From Annona cherimola (lineage: Eukaryota > Streptophyta > Magnoliopsida > Magnoliales > Annonaceae): a DNA stretch of 64,000 nt. A program made the position numbers and the translations under genes. Below, in pieces: positions 32,231 through 44,888 of the stretch. Within the stretch, counting starts at the first letter, position 1. Each line of letters begins with the position of its first letter. The notes below the pieces were generated by a model. It ran no database searches, had not been told where the DNA came from, and saw only the letters and a list, made by a program, of their open reading frames with translations. The stretch covers positions 34,699,452-34,763,451 of the forward strand of contig CM059972.1 in assembly GCA_030490835.1 (NCBI GenBank), given 5' to 3'.

Positions 32231-34732
32231 TGATAAGTCTAAAATTTTTTATTTATTTTCATATTAAATTCACGCTATTAAATATTAAAATGTTAATTAA
32301 ATGCATGTTTTAAGTAAAATTTCGTGAAAATTACGATTTTCATAAAATATCTAATTTTTGCTATAAAACGGTTCATTTTCTTAAAAATATAAAATTATGA
32401 CTCAATCTCCAAGAAAATTTTAACGTTAAAATATGTATTAGCGTATTAGTATAATTTGGGCAAAAAAAAATTGTAAAACCATATAATTGGAAAAATCATA
32501 CATATATAACTATAATTATATTTTAAAATATTGGAAACAAAGTAAATTATTATAAATCAATTAAAGGATTAAGCTAAGATGATATATGATATTGTTGAAA
32601 CTATTTATCAAAGAATTAATATGTAAATTCGTATTACGGTGCTTGAGTACAAGCAACCGTACACCACCGGAGCACCAGTTCGGTGCTCCACCATCTTCCC
32701 CAACTTGATCGTCAATGGCTTCTTCTCCAAATCCGTCCATTTGAAGCAGTGCAACAAGCCAAGCCACGCATAAAATCGCATTCGCAACAAAGCAAATCAA
32801 CAACTGCCCATGGCGTGACCGGATTTTTGTGTAGGCGAGCAGCCTTTTCCATCAAAACTGGCAGCCATGGCAGCAACGATTCAGCATCCGTCTAGGTCGA
32901 CTACGGTCATCTTCCAAGCAGGCAGACAAACCCATTCACGACAGCAAAATCTCAGCCAGCCGTCCGCACCACACGGACAAATTCGGCGGCCATGGAAGCT
33001 CCATCTTCCTCACCGGCAGCAGCTGCCTTCTAATTCATTCCCTGAATCCGGCAAGTGATGAGCTCGGCACTGGCGTATCCCAGCAGCAGACAACTTCAGC
33101 ATTCTCCCCATCGATTCCGGCCACAAATTGCGCAAACCGAATCCACCAGAGATAGCGAGGAAACCCGCATCCAGCCACGAAAAATTTTGGGCAGCCATGG
33201 AAAATCCGAGCATCGCCGCTGCAACCCACCAGAAAGCATGCATCTCAGCACAGAACTTTAATTCCAGCAATTACAAGCAGCCACGAAAATCTCAAGCCCC
33301 TCCAATCAAGTAAACCAGCAGCAAATCAACAACTTCATTTTCCAAGAACCATAGAACCCGATTTCTATTTAGCTTCGTCTGCAATTCGGCACGGCAATCC
33401 ATCTCTCCACCGTTCCCCCCAATTCGAAGATAGCCATGGCTTTCTCTGCCTTCGGCGATCCGATCCCATGGCTCATTGCTCTTGCCTTTTTCTTCGTCCG
33501 CAGTTTCCTAAAGATCGGCCTTGGCAACCGTGTTGCACATCAGTTCGTGTCTCCCTTCGGTGGCTCGTCTCTGGGTTTGGGATAGAGCTTGGTATTCAGT
33601 GAGGCGCTGCTTACGCCGGCCATTCTCTCCGTTTCTGCTCGGGCCGATCTCGGTGATCACTTCATCCATGTTTTTGACAGCCATGGCAGCAATCCTTGAA
33701 GAAATCAATGAAGGAAAAGCCCACTTCAGCAGCAGCCATGATTCTGTTTCACCTCTAAGCCGTTTGTCAAAATCCAAGTTGAAATTGAAATCGGCAGATG
33801 GAAATCTAAGCATGCTAGCACCGGTCATGAAAGCGTGGAATCTAGCCTCCCCTAAAAATATGACGAAGCAGAATTTTCAGCACCCACGAATTGTTCTGTG
33901 CAACAATCGAGACAGCAACCCTGCGTCAAGCTCAAATAGCTGCACGAAAATGGAGAAGCAACGAAAGCAGCCAAGGCAGGCAGCGAAATGAATCCCACAT
34001 CGGATTCGACTTTGGAGGGAGGGCCCCTCACACATCTATAAAAGGGACCCTCCACTCATCCCAAGAGAACAACTATCTCTCCCATCACTTGAAGTGGGGC
34101 CCATGTAGGTGGGACCTTTGCCAAGTGGGAAAAACTCCAAGGGCTTGGATTGCTTCCCAAAGAGAGTGGTTTTTTTTCGAGCAAGAATTGGGGTAAATAA
34201 ATTTTCTGTTAATTATAGCTTTTCTTTAATGCTTTTGTAGTTGTTAATTTTAGATTTGTAATATTTAGCATAGATTTACCGCTTTATGCATTGTAATTCT
34301 CAGATTAAATTTAATGCAATTTTCATTCCTGTTTTCGTAGATTAATTTTTACTTCTGTAGTCTTTTAATTACTGTCCTAGTTTAGATTTAATTTTTAGTT
34401 ATTTGCAATTTTGTTCTTTCCTTTCTCTGTCTCTTTCCCTCTCTTATTTATCTGCTTTCTCTCTCTTCTTTCTTCTCTCTCTAATTTCTTCTCCTTTCTC
34501 TCTAATTTCTTTTTCTCTAATTTCTTTCTTTCTCTTCTCTGCACCCTCTTTCACTTTTCTCTTTTATTTTTGCTTAAAATAATTCAAAAGATATAGCCTC
34601 TCCGTGGATTCGACCCGACTCACCGTTATTCTACACTATCATCCGCATAGTGGTAGCTTTAATGTGTTTCGGTTAATTTTAATTAAACTGGTGATCACAG
34701 TGTTGTTAACGACAAGCACTTGGTGCGCATCA
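32231..34732 (+). repeat. Athila 3' LTR (2502 bp)
   Basis: Matches the 5' LTR over its whole length. The length difference comes from an extra CT-rich segment at about 34488-34512. USE is at 33992-34002 and TATA at 34037-34044, again with 34 bases between. Confidence 0.95.
33992..34044 (+). promoter_or_regulatory. snRNA-type promoter in the Athila 3' LTR: USE plus TATA
   Basis: Same pair of boxes as in the 5' LTR (ATCCCACATCG, 34-bp gap, TATAAAAG). From this LTR, transcripts would run into the flanking Tat leader on the + strand, antisense to that element. Confidence 0.65.
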
Positions 34733-35444
34733 GATTGAGGATGACAAATTGCAATGTACCCAAACTTGATCGGAGAATAATAGGTCCTTGCAGCATGAAT
34801 TGGTCATTTTTTCCATCGGCCGTTGGAGCATCAAACTGAGAAACCTTGGCCTGTCTTCTTGACTTCTTCCGTTCCTGGGTGTCATCTTGGTTAGGTCGGG
34901 AGGCTAGGTCAACAATCCTTGAGGCAGCCCGACCGAATCGGCGAGTGATGATACATTGAACAAAATTTGGTACAGCTTTGCTCCCATTTCGAGGAACATT
35001 GGCTTCTGGTCTGCAAGGTGGCGCTAGCCGAGTTGCAATAGATTGTCTTGTAGACCTTCTCGTGCAGTGGGATCGCAAGATAGGTTGTCCTGCAGGCTGT
35101 TGTGCTACTGGTTTAGCTGGTGCAGCAAACCGATGGGCGGGCTTCTCGGCACAGCTCGACCGCAGAGCAGGTGGGCCCATTCGGATTGGCGCCTGCGGAG
35201 ACTTCATCGGTCGGACAGGAGGGGTCCTAGGGCCTTGAACAATAAGAGGCTCCTTGAGTAGTACAAATCGATCTCTTCTTCGCTTGATCGCTGCAGGAGA
35301 GTAGTCGACGTGTCGATAGACACGGTGTTCTGGTTTCTCTGGTACATGAATAAAGTGATGCGGGATAGCCGAATCCATATGGTTTGGCTCAGAAATGACA
35401 AAACCACCATTAGGCAGAAATCCAAAAGCCATCGAATGCGCCAT
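34733..35444 (-). pseudogene. Tat-like leader ORF upstream of gag, cut by the Athila insertion
   Basis: From the ATG at 35444 the frame reads leftward for about 235 codons: a hydrophobic start, a Pro/Arg-rich middle (RPMKSPQAPIRMGPP, ARRSTRQS-like) and a basic end (QERKKSRRQAKVSQFD). It then meets the Athila 3' LTR and its gattg duplication. The continuation lies at 22522 and below. I do not recognise a domain. An extra ORF before gag is known in Ogre elements, and this could be its counterpart or simply the gag N-terminus. Confidence 0.5.
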
Positions 35445-35540
35445 GAGATCTACGAAGGAGCACTTCAGAGTGTTAGCAGTGAGAAATTAAGTAAGTATAT
35501 AAAGACCATAGTTTTCAGCTCTTAAAGATGAAGGGAGAAC

Positions 35541-35560
35541 GTTTCACGTCGGGTTCACCA
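35541..35560 (-). promoter_or_regulatory. Primer-binding site of the Tat-like element, apparently tRNA-Trp
   Basis: On the - strand TGGTGAACCCGACGTGAAAC starts two bases after the 5' LTR end. It is complementary, with one mismatch by my recall, to the 3' end of plant nuclear tRNA-Trp including CCA. The tRNA assignment rests on memory of that tRNA. Confidence 0.7.
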
Positions 35561-36789
35561 TTTGTTCCGACCTGGTGAAAAATTATTGTTAAAAGTTGTT
35601 TTCCTCCGGCTTTGAAAATAAATGCTTAATTAATTCCCCAACAAAATTTTAAAGCATTTAATTCTTTAACCAAGTCCGAAAAGTATATCATAGAAATATT
35701 TTGTATTGTGTTCCACATTTTGATTTTACATCTCCCATGAGAAAACCCTTGATTAAAAGAGCTGAATACAATAGTCCATAAAAAAATTCTTATTTTTATT
35801 GAAATAATGATGAAATGCGTACAAGATCTTTCTACGTCTTTACAAGTGCATGAAAAATCATGTCTGACAAAAATATAAAGATAAGTGAGTACACTTCGCC
35901 CTGCGCCGTGACTCGAATGTGTGGTACATGGCGCCACGCGCCCTGACTTAAAAGTGAGGTTCATGACGCCACGCGCCATGACTTAAATGTGAGATACATG
36001 ACGTCATGCGCCATGACTTAAATGTGAGTTTACGCTTAGCCCGTCGACCAGCGATGAGTCGGTTTGGGAACTAGTGAGGGGCCCGTCGGCTACACTAGTG
36101 GCCCTACACAGCAAACTAAGTGCACTCTTAGCTTCTAGATTTACACAGACCAGCGTGTCCCGCTTTCAGCTTCTGTACTTGTACAAGAAACCAGCATCTC
36201 CCGCATTCAGTCTCTGGATTGAATGATTGGGTGGTTTTACCAAGAAATGGATTCAACCGAATTTTAGAAATATGTTTGGGTCAACTTTGACCATTTAAAA
36301 ATGTTTGGGCCCAACTGGGCTTGTTTGGGGATTTTTGGGCCCAACTGAACCTGTTGAAAAGTTTTGGGCTATCTTGGGTCTATTGAAGAGTTTTGGGGCC
36401 CTAGTGGGCTTGTTGGGGGATTTTTTGGCCTAACTAGGCCTGTTGAAGAGTTTTGAGCCATCTTGGGCTTGTTGAAGAGTTTCGGGCCACCTTGGGCTTG
36501 CTGGAGAGTTTTGAGCCATCTTGGGCTTTTTGGAAGGTCTTGGGCCCAAGAGGGCTTGCTCGGACATTAAGGCTCAGGTTGAGCAAAGAGGTCATTTTTT
36601 TCTTTTTATATATATATATATATATATATATAATAGAAAGGTACTTAGCCCCATGTATCAACTTAACCCACTGCCTGGGGAGTATTTACTCAGGGAGAAG
36701 TATATAAAATATTTTTTTTATAATATACATATATATTTTTGAAAGTCTCCAAGATATATGTGTATATTTTAAAATAAAAAATATTTTTT

Positions 36790-37300
36790 TTTGCAGGCCC
36801 GTGGGACAAAATATTTTTTTGAAGGCCCGCAAGACACATATATAATTTTAGAAAACAGAATACTCATTTTTGGAAGCTCGCAGGGCATATATATATTTTT
36901 AGAGAACAAAATATTCATTTTTTAGGCCCGCGGGGCACATATATATTTTTAGAAAACAAAATATTCATTTTTGGAGGCCCGCAGGGCACATATATATTTT
37001 TGGAAAATAAAATATTCATTTTTGGAGTCCCGCGGGGCATATATATATTTTTAGAAAAGAAAATATTCATTTTTGGAGACCCGCCGGGTAGATATATATA
37101 TTTTTAGAAAACAAAATATTCATTTTTGGAGGCCCGCGGGGCACATATATATTTTTATAAAATAAAATATTCATTTTTGGAGGCTCGCGGGGCATATATA
37201 TACTTTTAGAAAACAAAATATTCATTTTTCGGAGGCCCGCGGGACCCATATATATTTTTAGAAAACAAAATACTCATTTTTTTGGAGGCCCGCGGGGCAT
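36790..37300. repeat. 50-bp tandem array in the Tat 5' LTR (about 11 copies)
   Basis: Same unit as 6640-7510 (GC-rich ggcccgcggggc block plus AT-rich part), with about seven copies fewer. Confidence 0.85.
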
Positions 37301-38634
37301 GTACATATTTTTAGAAGTCAAAATATTCAATTTTGGAGGCTTTTTAATATATATATATATATAATATTTCTCGAGGCTTTATATATATATATATACATAT
37401 CTTATCTTGGGATCCTCGGGCCACTTTTTTTTCTTTTTTTTTTTAAATGAGGAAACTAATCCCGGGATCCTGGGCCATTCTATGGCACTTTCGGTGGGAT
37501 CCTGGGACCCCGGGCCTATATATATATATACTATTATTTTTTTATATCATAAAATCACTTAGCCTTATATATATACATATATTTATGTGGCGCCCCTTGA
37601 GATCCCGGGACCCCAGGCCCTTTTTATATATATATATTGTTATATTTTTTTATCATAAAAATACGTATCTTTATATATATATATATATGTATATGTGCAT
37701 ATATATTTTCATATATAGAAAATATACACATATATATATATATATTTGTTTTTTGAAAAAGAAAAATACTTAACCTGCGTGTCAATTCAACCTGCCAGTC
37801 GCGGAGTATCCACGTTGGGAAAAGTAGTTTTTTGAAAATAAAATATATGTATATATATATTTTTATATATAGAAAATACACATATATATATATTTTATTT
37901 TATTTTTAAGGAGAAAAATACTTAACCTGTGTGTCAATTCAACCCGCCAGTCGGGGAGTATCCACGTTGGGAAAAGTATTTTTTTTCGAAAATACTATAT
38001 ATATATACTTTTAATAACACATATATATTAAAAATATACTTAACCCGTGTGTCAATTCAACCCGCCAGTCGGGGAGTATCCACGTTGGGAAAAATATATA
38101 TTTTTTGAAAATAATATATATGTATTTTTTTTAATAAGAAAGAAACTCTTTTTTTTACCTAAAAGAGAGAAAAAAAATATCTGGAGAACTCACGTTCTCT
38201 TTTCTTTCAGTGTGGGAGAGCTCTCGTCCCGGTTGCCTTAGAGTTGTTTTCTCCCGTTGTCCCTCGGATGGGCGCTCTTATCCCCATTTATAGGCTTGAG
38301 GTGAATGGTTTCCGTGGAACTTGGTTATGCAAAGCATCCCGCGGAACCTCCACAATCTCGGGTTCATGCAGAATGGTTGCGCGGAACCGCATTGCCCGCG
38401 GAACCAAAATTAGCGGTGAGTAGGTTGGATTGCTGTAGCTGCATTGGCTCGTCCTTTTGTGTCAGCTTTTGACGGTGTGCTGCAGAAAGCCATACTTGTT
38501 CACATGTTGATGATTTAGGCCTTAAAGCTGTTTTTTCGAAAACCAAACCATTTCCTCTCATGCCTTGTTTTTTCATCATCTGCTTTGGTTTTTATCTGCC
38601 GTGTTGGGGACGCATGTTAAGCACCCCTTTTTCT

Positions 38635-39214
38635 CTTTCCCCGTCATCTTTGTGCTTGTTGGGCAAAGAAGAGTAGCTTTTCATCTACAATACCACCTTC
38701 TGCATCAAAGATGAACTCTTCAGGTATTTGTTCCTCCTGTTGTTCATTCTCTTGGTCATCATCTTCCTCTTGATCTTCCTCTTCGTTTTGGTCTTCTGCA
38801 GAATCCTGATTTTGCTGTGGCGGTGGAGGTGGCGGTGGTTGATTTAGCTATTCTTGTGGATTTTCATTAACAATTGAATGAGGAAGAATAACCAGCTCCA
38901 CAAATTTCTTGAGGTCTTCAACATTAACTTTTTCGCGCCCGTCTAAAGTGGCCAAACATTTTGCAACTCTGGCAGCATACAACTCAGCTCTACGACCCAG
39001 AGCTCCAGCTTTTCGAGCCATTCTTTGGGCTTTCATGTATGTCTTTTCCACAAATACTTTCGTTGTCTTATGAATATCCTTCGCTTTGCGTAACTTTTGA
39101 TATGGTGCAGCAGCTCTGAGGGTTGCATCAATAGCTAATCTCTTCACAGGACCCTTAGGAAGCATGGGTTTTATATAGTGACCCCTGTCTTCTTAGCTCT
39201 CCCAGCTTTTCCCC
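38635..39214 (-). pseudogene. CHLD: captured CHLD cDNA fragment, second copy, circularly permuted
   Basis: Same arrangement as 8870-9448, with the permuted junction at 38997/38998 (RKAGAL joined to [14 protein letters not shown]). This copy is better preserved at its - strand start: GKAGRAK, then a short gap compared with CHLD, then a GRYIKP-like stretch (Arg codon changed), then 105 open codons from [10 protein letters not shown] (39165-38848) until a stop in the Gln-rich linker. Presence in both LTRs shows that the capture preceded the last transposition of the element. Confidence 0.9.
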
Positions 39215-39353
39215 TTTTTTTTGATCGATTTTCCTTTTGTTGTAATTTTCCTCTCTTTTTTTTCTCTTTTTTTTAAATTTTTTTATGAAAAATCATACAA
39301 TTTCATAGACCAAAATCATGTAATGGTTTTATGGTTCAAAATATACCTCATCA

Positions 39354-39358
39354 CCGAT
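39354..39358. repeat. target-site duplication ccgat (right copy)
   Basis: Identical to 3434-3438; marks the right end of the Tat-like insertion. Confidence 0.9.
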
Positions 39359-39559
39359 ACCTTTTAGCTTTGATCCTTCCCTCGAGCCTTAAACCTGTCT
39401 AAGGTTGGGAAAACAAAACGTGAGTGATAAACTCAATAAGCAAGCATCATTTTTTCATTTAAATGCATCCCTTGCTCATTAGGTAGGAGACACTTATCAA
39501 GTGATCAACTACCAATAGGAAGAAACCTTTTATAGAAATCTTCTTTATAATACACTCAT

Positions 39560-40045
39560 AAAACTTTATGCATGTCCTCATTTCGAGGATTTTCAAAGGT
39601 GATGTATATGCATCTAAACCATTTTTCATGGGGACAATTGTTAGTCCCAAAATAGTTTTCACCTATCATGAGGACATGTCTATGTCCAAAAATATTTTTC
39701 ATATGGCATGAGGATAATTATATGTCCTAAAATATTTTTCTTATAACCTTTTGCTCATGAGGACATTTACTTGTCCCAAAACATCATTTATTTAAATTTT
39801 GTGTATAACCCAACTCAGGGTTATTCAAAATCAATGCATGTGCATAGAAATCTTTTATCTATGCGGACATTCTCATGTCCATAAATATTTTTCCATATAA
39901 ACGACTTTTAACCAGCATATGGTATCTTTTGAAAACTAAACATAAATCCATTTAAAGCCAACACAAATCCATTTAAAACCAAACAGAGTAGGTGCCCATT
40001 TTGGGACTTTTTAAAACATAGGGAACATATGTATGTTCCAAAAAC
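39560..40045. repeat. degenerate tandem repeat with gaggacat and atgtcc motifs
   Basis: About five units alternate atgaggacat, an AT stretch and tgtccaaaaatattttt, giving potential hairpins between gaggacat and atgtcc. Part of the long LTR. Confidence 0.55.
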
Positions 40046-40390
40046 ATATGGTTTTGTGTCTTTGACCCTTAGGTTGGTGACACTTAACAAGTGATCATCC
40101 TTCCCTAGGAAAGAAACCTTTCATGAGACAGCACGCGAGCCAGGCGTCTGCTCATGACCTTACTCCCATTTCAGAGAGGGCGCCGCCGGCCTCCAGCCTT
40201 CCCTAAGCGACTCGGCTACAAGTAGAGGTGAGCTCTGGTTTTTGACCATTTTGGTCCGTAACCGCCTCAACCATGAGCCTAGTACATTGTTTTGCGCACA
40301 CTCGTATGCTAGCAATGATTTTCACAAAACTTAGCACAGTCATTTGACTGTGCCCTTTTTTAAGCCTCAGCTTGATATGTATAAAGCCAA

Positions 40391-40535
40391 CTTAGTCCGC
40401 AGACTATGCCCTTCTCGAATTGAGAACTGGGCAGGATTATTTTGAAAATAAAATATTTTAAACCACTCAGTCCGCAGACTATGCCCTTCTCGAATTGTAA
40501 AATGGGTAGGGTTTGTTTTGAAAATAAAACATTTT
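40391..40535. repeat. two-copy tandem repeat, about 77 bp
   Basis: agtccgcagactatgccctt followed by ctcgaattg occurs twice, at about 40395 and 40470, each followed by ttttgaaaataaaa-atttt. Confidence 0.8.
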
Positions 40536-43500
40536 TGTAAACTATTTCCAAATCTTGATGTTAGGATGACCACCCTTAAAGAGTTTGGCAATATTTTAAT
40601 AAATCCATTTTACCAAACATTTGAAATATTTGAGAAGACAATATTTTGCAAAACTTTAATGATTTGCTAAACAGCTTTCGAAATTCTCATTTTAAGAAGC
40701 TTTTGAAATAATTCAAAACTCGCGGACACAAAAATTTTCTTAGTAACATTTTTATGGGCAAAACATATGCAACTCACTTCCATCCACTATAATGGCATTA
40801 TCTGTTTTATCCACGTCACTTCCTTGTTATTTTTATATATAGAGGAGTTTGCACAATCTTTTGGTTATTATTTAAACATAAAATCCACCAAATCAGTTTG
40901 TAGGACTGGTCACCCTTAAATCTTTTTAGAATATCAAAGTAAAGCATCTTCAAAGTGTTACAACTCTAAGAGTTGAAAAGCACCTTGATAGATTATTTCA
41001 AAACACCTACATAAATCTCAAAACACGCACATAAATTCAATTTATGACATTTAATGGAAACCATTTCAAAACATCTATTTATTTCTAGAAACCATTTTGT
41101 AAGGAATTACATTTTTCAATAAAACTCCTTGTAAATAGAATTTTCATGGTTTGTTTTTGAATATCATTTTATGAAAGAGTTAAAACTCTTTCAAGATAAA
41201 ACTCTTTGTAAACCACACTTGTATGAACTTGCTTATATTAAAATCATCTTAAAACCCACATCATATTTTCAAGACCTGAGCTTGCTTACTCTATAAGCAA
41301 TTCTCCACATCATTAATATAAACATGATCAAGTAATTTTAATACTTGAATATTAACATTATGCTTAAAAATTCACTTACTTATCTCGTAAGAAATTATGA
41401 AACCAACTTATTAAAGCAAGTCCATAAATTTCATAAAATTCCTTTGAAACATTATTTTGGAAAGTTTGCTTGCTTACCTTGATCACGTGAGCTTCCCAGG
41501 TCAACCCTTTCTTTGCCTTTGCCTATACATGTAGAATGATATAACATTCATGCAAATTCCATTTGCTTGCATTCACTTATTTTTCCAACCCATTTTCATA
41601 AATATTCATAACCCGCCTAATCTCCATGCCGGGTATACATATTTTACACATTTATGTATCTCAATCATTCATTATGCCACATATTAAATTCTCATATATT
41701 AATCTCAAATTTTGAGATTATCAATTTAGCAATGCATTTCACGTTTTTCCATCATATTTTAACATATTTTTTCATTTTAATATTTTACATAATACATTTA
41801 TCATCTTATCATATGCACTGTTTCACATATGTACATCTAACAACGTCTAATTCATATATTTCTTAAAAATTTTCAAATCAACAACTTGTCTTATAATTCA
41901 GCAAGTTTATACACTTCATTTAATACTTATTTAGTGAATTTTTATGAATTTTTAATCCACAATTTTCAAAGTTCTAAAAACAGCCACTTTGACATCCAAT
42001 TTCTACACTTTATACGTTTCTTTTGATACTCTAACATAAATAGATTTTTATCTACTTAATTCCAGCAATTAATCCAAATTTTCCTAACCCAAATCTAGGG
42101 CATTAACATATATATCAATTTGGACCATTTTTACATCGGTTTCATATTTCTTTTTGATTTGTTTCTCAAACTATCCACATATGCTGAAATCAGGCGTGCT
42201 GATATCTCTAAATCTTGATTTATAATCAAATAAAGATATTTAATTCTGAAATTTCTATCATAAATCAATAAATACATGATTTAACTTTCATAAAAATTTC
42301 ATCACGAAATATTAATATTGTATATTTATTTTGGCATTTTTACTGTGTTGGACAGTGTTGAGAGTTTAGGGTCAGACCTAATCACGTGAATTGGGGCATA
42401 CTTATACACATAAAAACCTAATTTTTATTTTTTTATTGTGATTATAAATATGTTTTATATATTCTGTAAAATTATCATCCCGAAATTCCTTTTAAAAAAA
42501 TTATTAAAAATCATTTTCTACAGCTGATCCTGTCACCCGTTTTACCCTGTTTAGGTTAATATTCTCGGATTTTTAATTTGAAACTGGATTATTATTTTAC
42601 AATGAAAATTGGGTCGTTCCTTAATCACTATATTCATGATTCTTACCAAAAAGTTTCATGCTAAAATTCATCCATTTACTGTCCCTTTCATATTTTAGTT
42701 TACAACATCATAAAATTTCCAGATTTAAGGTATAAAATGAAAATAATCATATACTTACTTGATTAAATGGGTAATCCCTCATTTTCCCCTTTCTTTTCTT
42801 CTCTTTTCTTCCTCCTTGGTGGCCTAGGGCTGGGACGTGAGCTGCTGATGGAAAGGAGAGCTCCAAAATGAAAATTTTTTCTAAGTATCCATCACACACA
42901 TGGACGTCCCTTGCTCCTTATACAATGGCTGGAAATTTCCATCTAGTGGACCCCACATGCCACCTCGTTTGTGCTAATTCCAATGAAATTATATCCCCTT
43001 AGCTGAAATGGCAACTTGTGGGCCATTTAAATTAATTTTTCCTTAATTAAAAATTCACTAATCATCCATTGCATTAAACCATCTCAAATCTGTCCACCAG
43101 TTCACGTCCACAATCAGCTGCTATTTTCAAATTTTTTTCAACGATTTCTGCAGATATTAAATAAAAATTTATATTCCCTAATACCTAGGCTAATTATCCA
43201 TGCATTTATCAATTTTTAAAAATACAAAAAATCACATTTTGGCCACTTGCACGGTCAAAATTTTCTGCTCCTCTTTCTGATGCCTGCACACGTTCCTCGC
43301 AGCAGCTTATCTCATCATAATTAATCACTTATTTAATTAAATAGTAGTTTAGGGCATTTAGGGTCATTTTAGCTTAATAAAAAAAATTATAAAATATGCA
43401 TAGAGCTGCCAAACCGTCCACATCATCCAAGAGGCATGTTGCTGTCCATTTTTGCTTTTCCCATTCAACGGTCCAGATCTGCCCTTTTAGATCCGAATTT

Positions 43501-43553
43501 TACTTTAATTTAATGCAAATTATCCTCATTAACTCATAGTTGACATTAGGTAT

Positions 43554-43829
43554 TTATTTTATTATAAAAATCTCACAAAATGCAGCTGTAACTACCCTTT
43601 CCATTATTAATTCTAGTTGTACGGTGTTACCTGTAGCGGTCCCACCTTCAACATTTAATTCTGGGTACACATTTACCCGTTGTTGACCACTTCTTGAGTT
43701 TAGTTGCTCTCCTTGTCTTGGTCGCTTAGACTTGCGACTGGTTTCACCCTTTTCTCGTTGATCTATGGGTTCTTCATTTGCCACTGCCTTTCCTTTATTC
43801 AGTCTAGCTCTCGCTCTTGTGATAGGCAT
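43554..43829 (-). pseudogene. gag: gag N-terminal fragment of a gypsy element
   Basis: From the ATG at 43829 the frame begins MPITRARARLNKGKAVANEE and continues basic and Ser/Gln-rich (KRPRQGEQLNSRSGQQRVN). This is a typical Arg-rich gypsy gag start. After about 80 codons the frame runs into LTR-like sequence, so the rest of gag and all of pol are deleted. It belongs with the PBS at 44889-44904 upstream. Confidence 0.6.
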
Positions 43830-44888
43830 AATTCCTTTCTATACATAAAAAGAAATATATCAGTACACTAATATACTTTTTATTCATCTCATTACAACAT
43901 ATATTGTAATATATACAATAAATCATTTTAATAGAAGGGTTAATAATAACCATGTCCATTCCACTTCACCTTATATACAATCATAAACAATTTCCTATCA
44001 TCTTTGTATAACATTTTCTTATCAGCTTATTATACCCATCCATCATATTTAATAGAAAGAATCAGTAACAATTCTTTCTTTCTCATATACAGTTATCATA
44101 CAAGTAGTTGTACTTGTATGTTACTCTTTTTCATATTCATTTATTATACAAGTGGTTACACTTGTAAATTATAAGTATCCTTATACCCAAACATAATATA
44201 ACCCTTTATCCTTCAAAAGTCAAAAGAGACTTTTGTTAATTTCATCTGCCTCTTTCATACTACATAAGTACTATCTAGTAAGAATGCTTATGCTAGACCA
44301 ATTAGGTCATTTCATTTTTCATTTTTTAAGTATCTTATTATTCATAATTCTTCATATATAATTACCAAATCATCGAGGAAGGATTCCTCGGCTACACACT
44401 CACCTTTAGTGCAGCTCTTTCGATCACTAATCCTGTCAATCATAAAAGATGGAGTTAGAACTACATATAACATGTATTCCTTAAATATCCACCTTCTATC
44501 TATATTTTTCTGAGATCTTACCTTTTTCCTACTTTTCTTTTCAATATCACTTTTTCATAGTGGAAAACTACTTTTCCTTTATGAATCACCTACCTATAAA
44601 AATATCATAGCAATTTGCTATATTTGAGACATAATTATGACAAATCATCATATGTTGATAAAATCTTAAAATTAACACATCATAAGTATTTCCTATAATT
44701 TCAATCTATCCCTTCCATCATTTTTCCTATATTATTCACCAATCCTTGCTCTGATATGTAGCTCTTTGATATCAAATCCTTTCTTTCCACGCCATTTTAC
44801 CAATCTTTGCTCTGATATCATGCTCTGTGGCATCAGATCTATCATTTCATCATCCTTTAGTTTCTTTTTCTCCCGCCTATTTACCAAT
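43830..44888 (-). other. leader of the truncated gypsy element, no gene
   Basis: AT-rich sequence between the PBS and the gag start. It has short repeats (caagtagttgtacttgta, about 44101-44175) and, next to the PBS, tandem copies of ccttgctctgata. No protein-like frame. Confidence 0.5.

Larger units (their letters stand above)
22523..34732 (+). mobile_element. Complete Athila-type Ty3/gypsy retrotransposon (12.2 kb), non-autonomous
   Basis: Two nearly identical LTRs (22523-25000, 32231-34732), a tRNA-Asp PBS, gag, protease, RT, RNase H, integrase and a polypurine tract are all present and bounded by gattg. The RT wording (RMPFGLCNAPATF, IFMDDFSLFG) is that of the Athila lineage. Coding capacity is lost through two frameshifts, four premature stops and a mutated RNase H residue. 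The LTRs differ mainly by one 24-bp length change and scattered substitutions, so insertion is fairly recent. It is inserted in the gag leader of the Tat-like element. No envelope-like ORF is seen. Confidence 0.95.
3439..39353 (-). mobile_element. Large Tat/Ogre-like Ty3/gypsy retrotransposon with nested Athila insertions
   Basis: Two related LTRs (3439-9586 and 35563-39353) flank a - strand gag-pol and are bounded by ccgat duplications. Removing the two nested Athila insertions leaves roughly 21.7 kb, a size typical of the Tat/Ogre group. Group features seen are a long gag region, an additional RNase H after the RT-linked one, no chromodomain, and an additional opposite-strand ORF between pol and the 3' LTR. 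The element is dead: pol has frameshifts and stops, and the RT active site is YVDN. Its LTRs also carry a captured CHLD fragment and tandem arrays. Confidence 0.9.
35563..39353 (-). repeat. 5' LTR of the Tat-like element (3791 bp)
   Basis: Counterpart of 3439-9586, without the Athila insertion; it therefore shows the empty target site near 36565-36580. It contains the same arrays (35895-36030, 36280-36565, 36790-37300, 37770-38095) and the CHLD fragment. Followed on the right by the ccgat duplication. Confidence 0.9.
39359..43545 (-). repeat. long gypsy LTR, - orientation, continuation of 3078-3438
   Basis: About 4.2 kb of AT-rich sequence without a gene. Blocks match other LTR copies in the window: 42523-42615 (gatcctgtcacccg) with 45974-46080, 59188-59295 and the reverse of 63130-63235; 41640-42120 with 60540-61120. 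The LTR start is missing: the sequence changes to a gag start near 43545-43554, so an internal deletion joined gag to the middle of this LTR. Confidence 0.6.
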
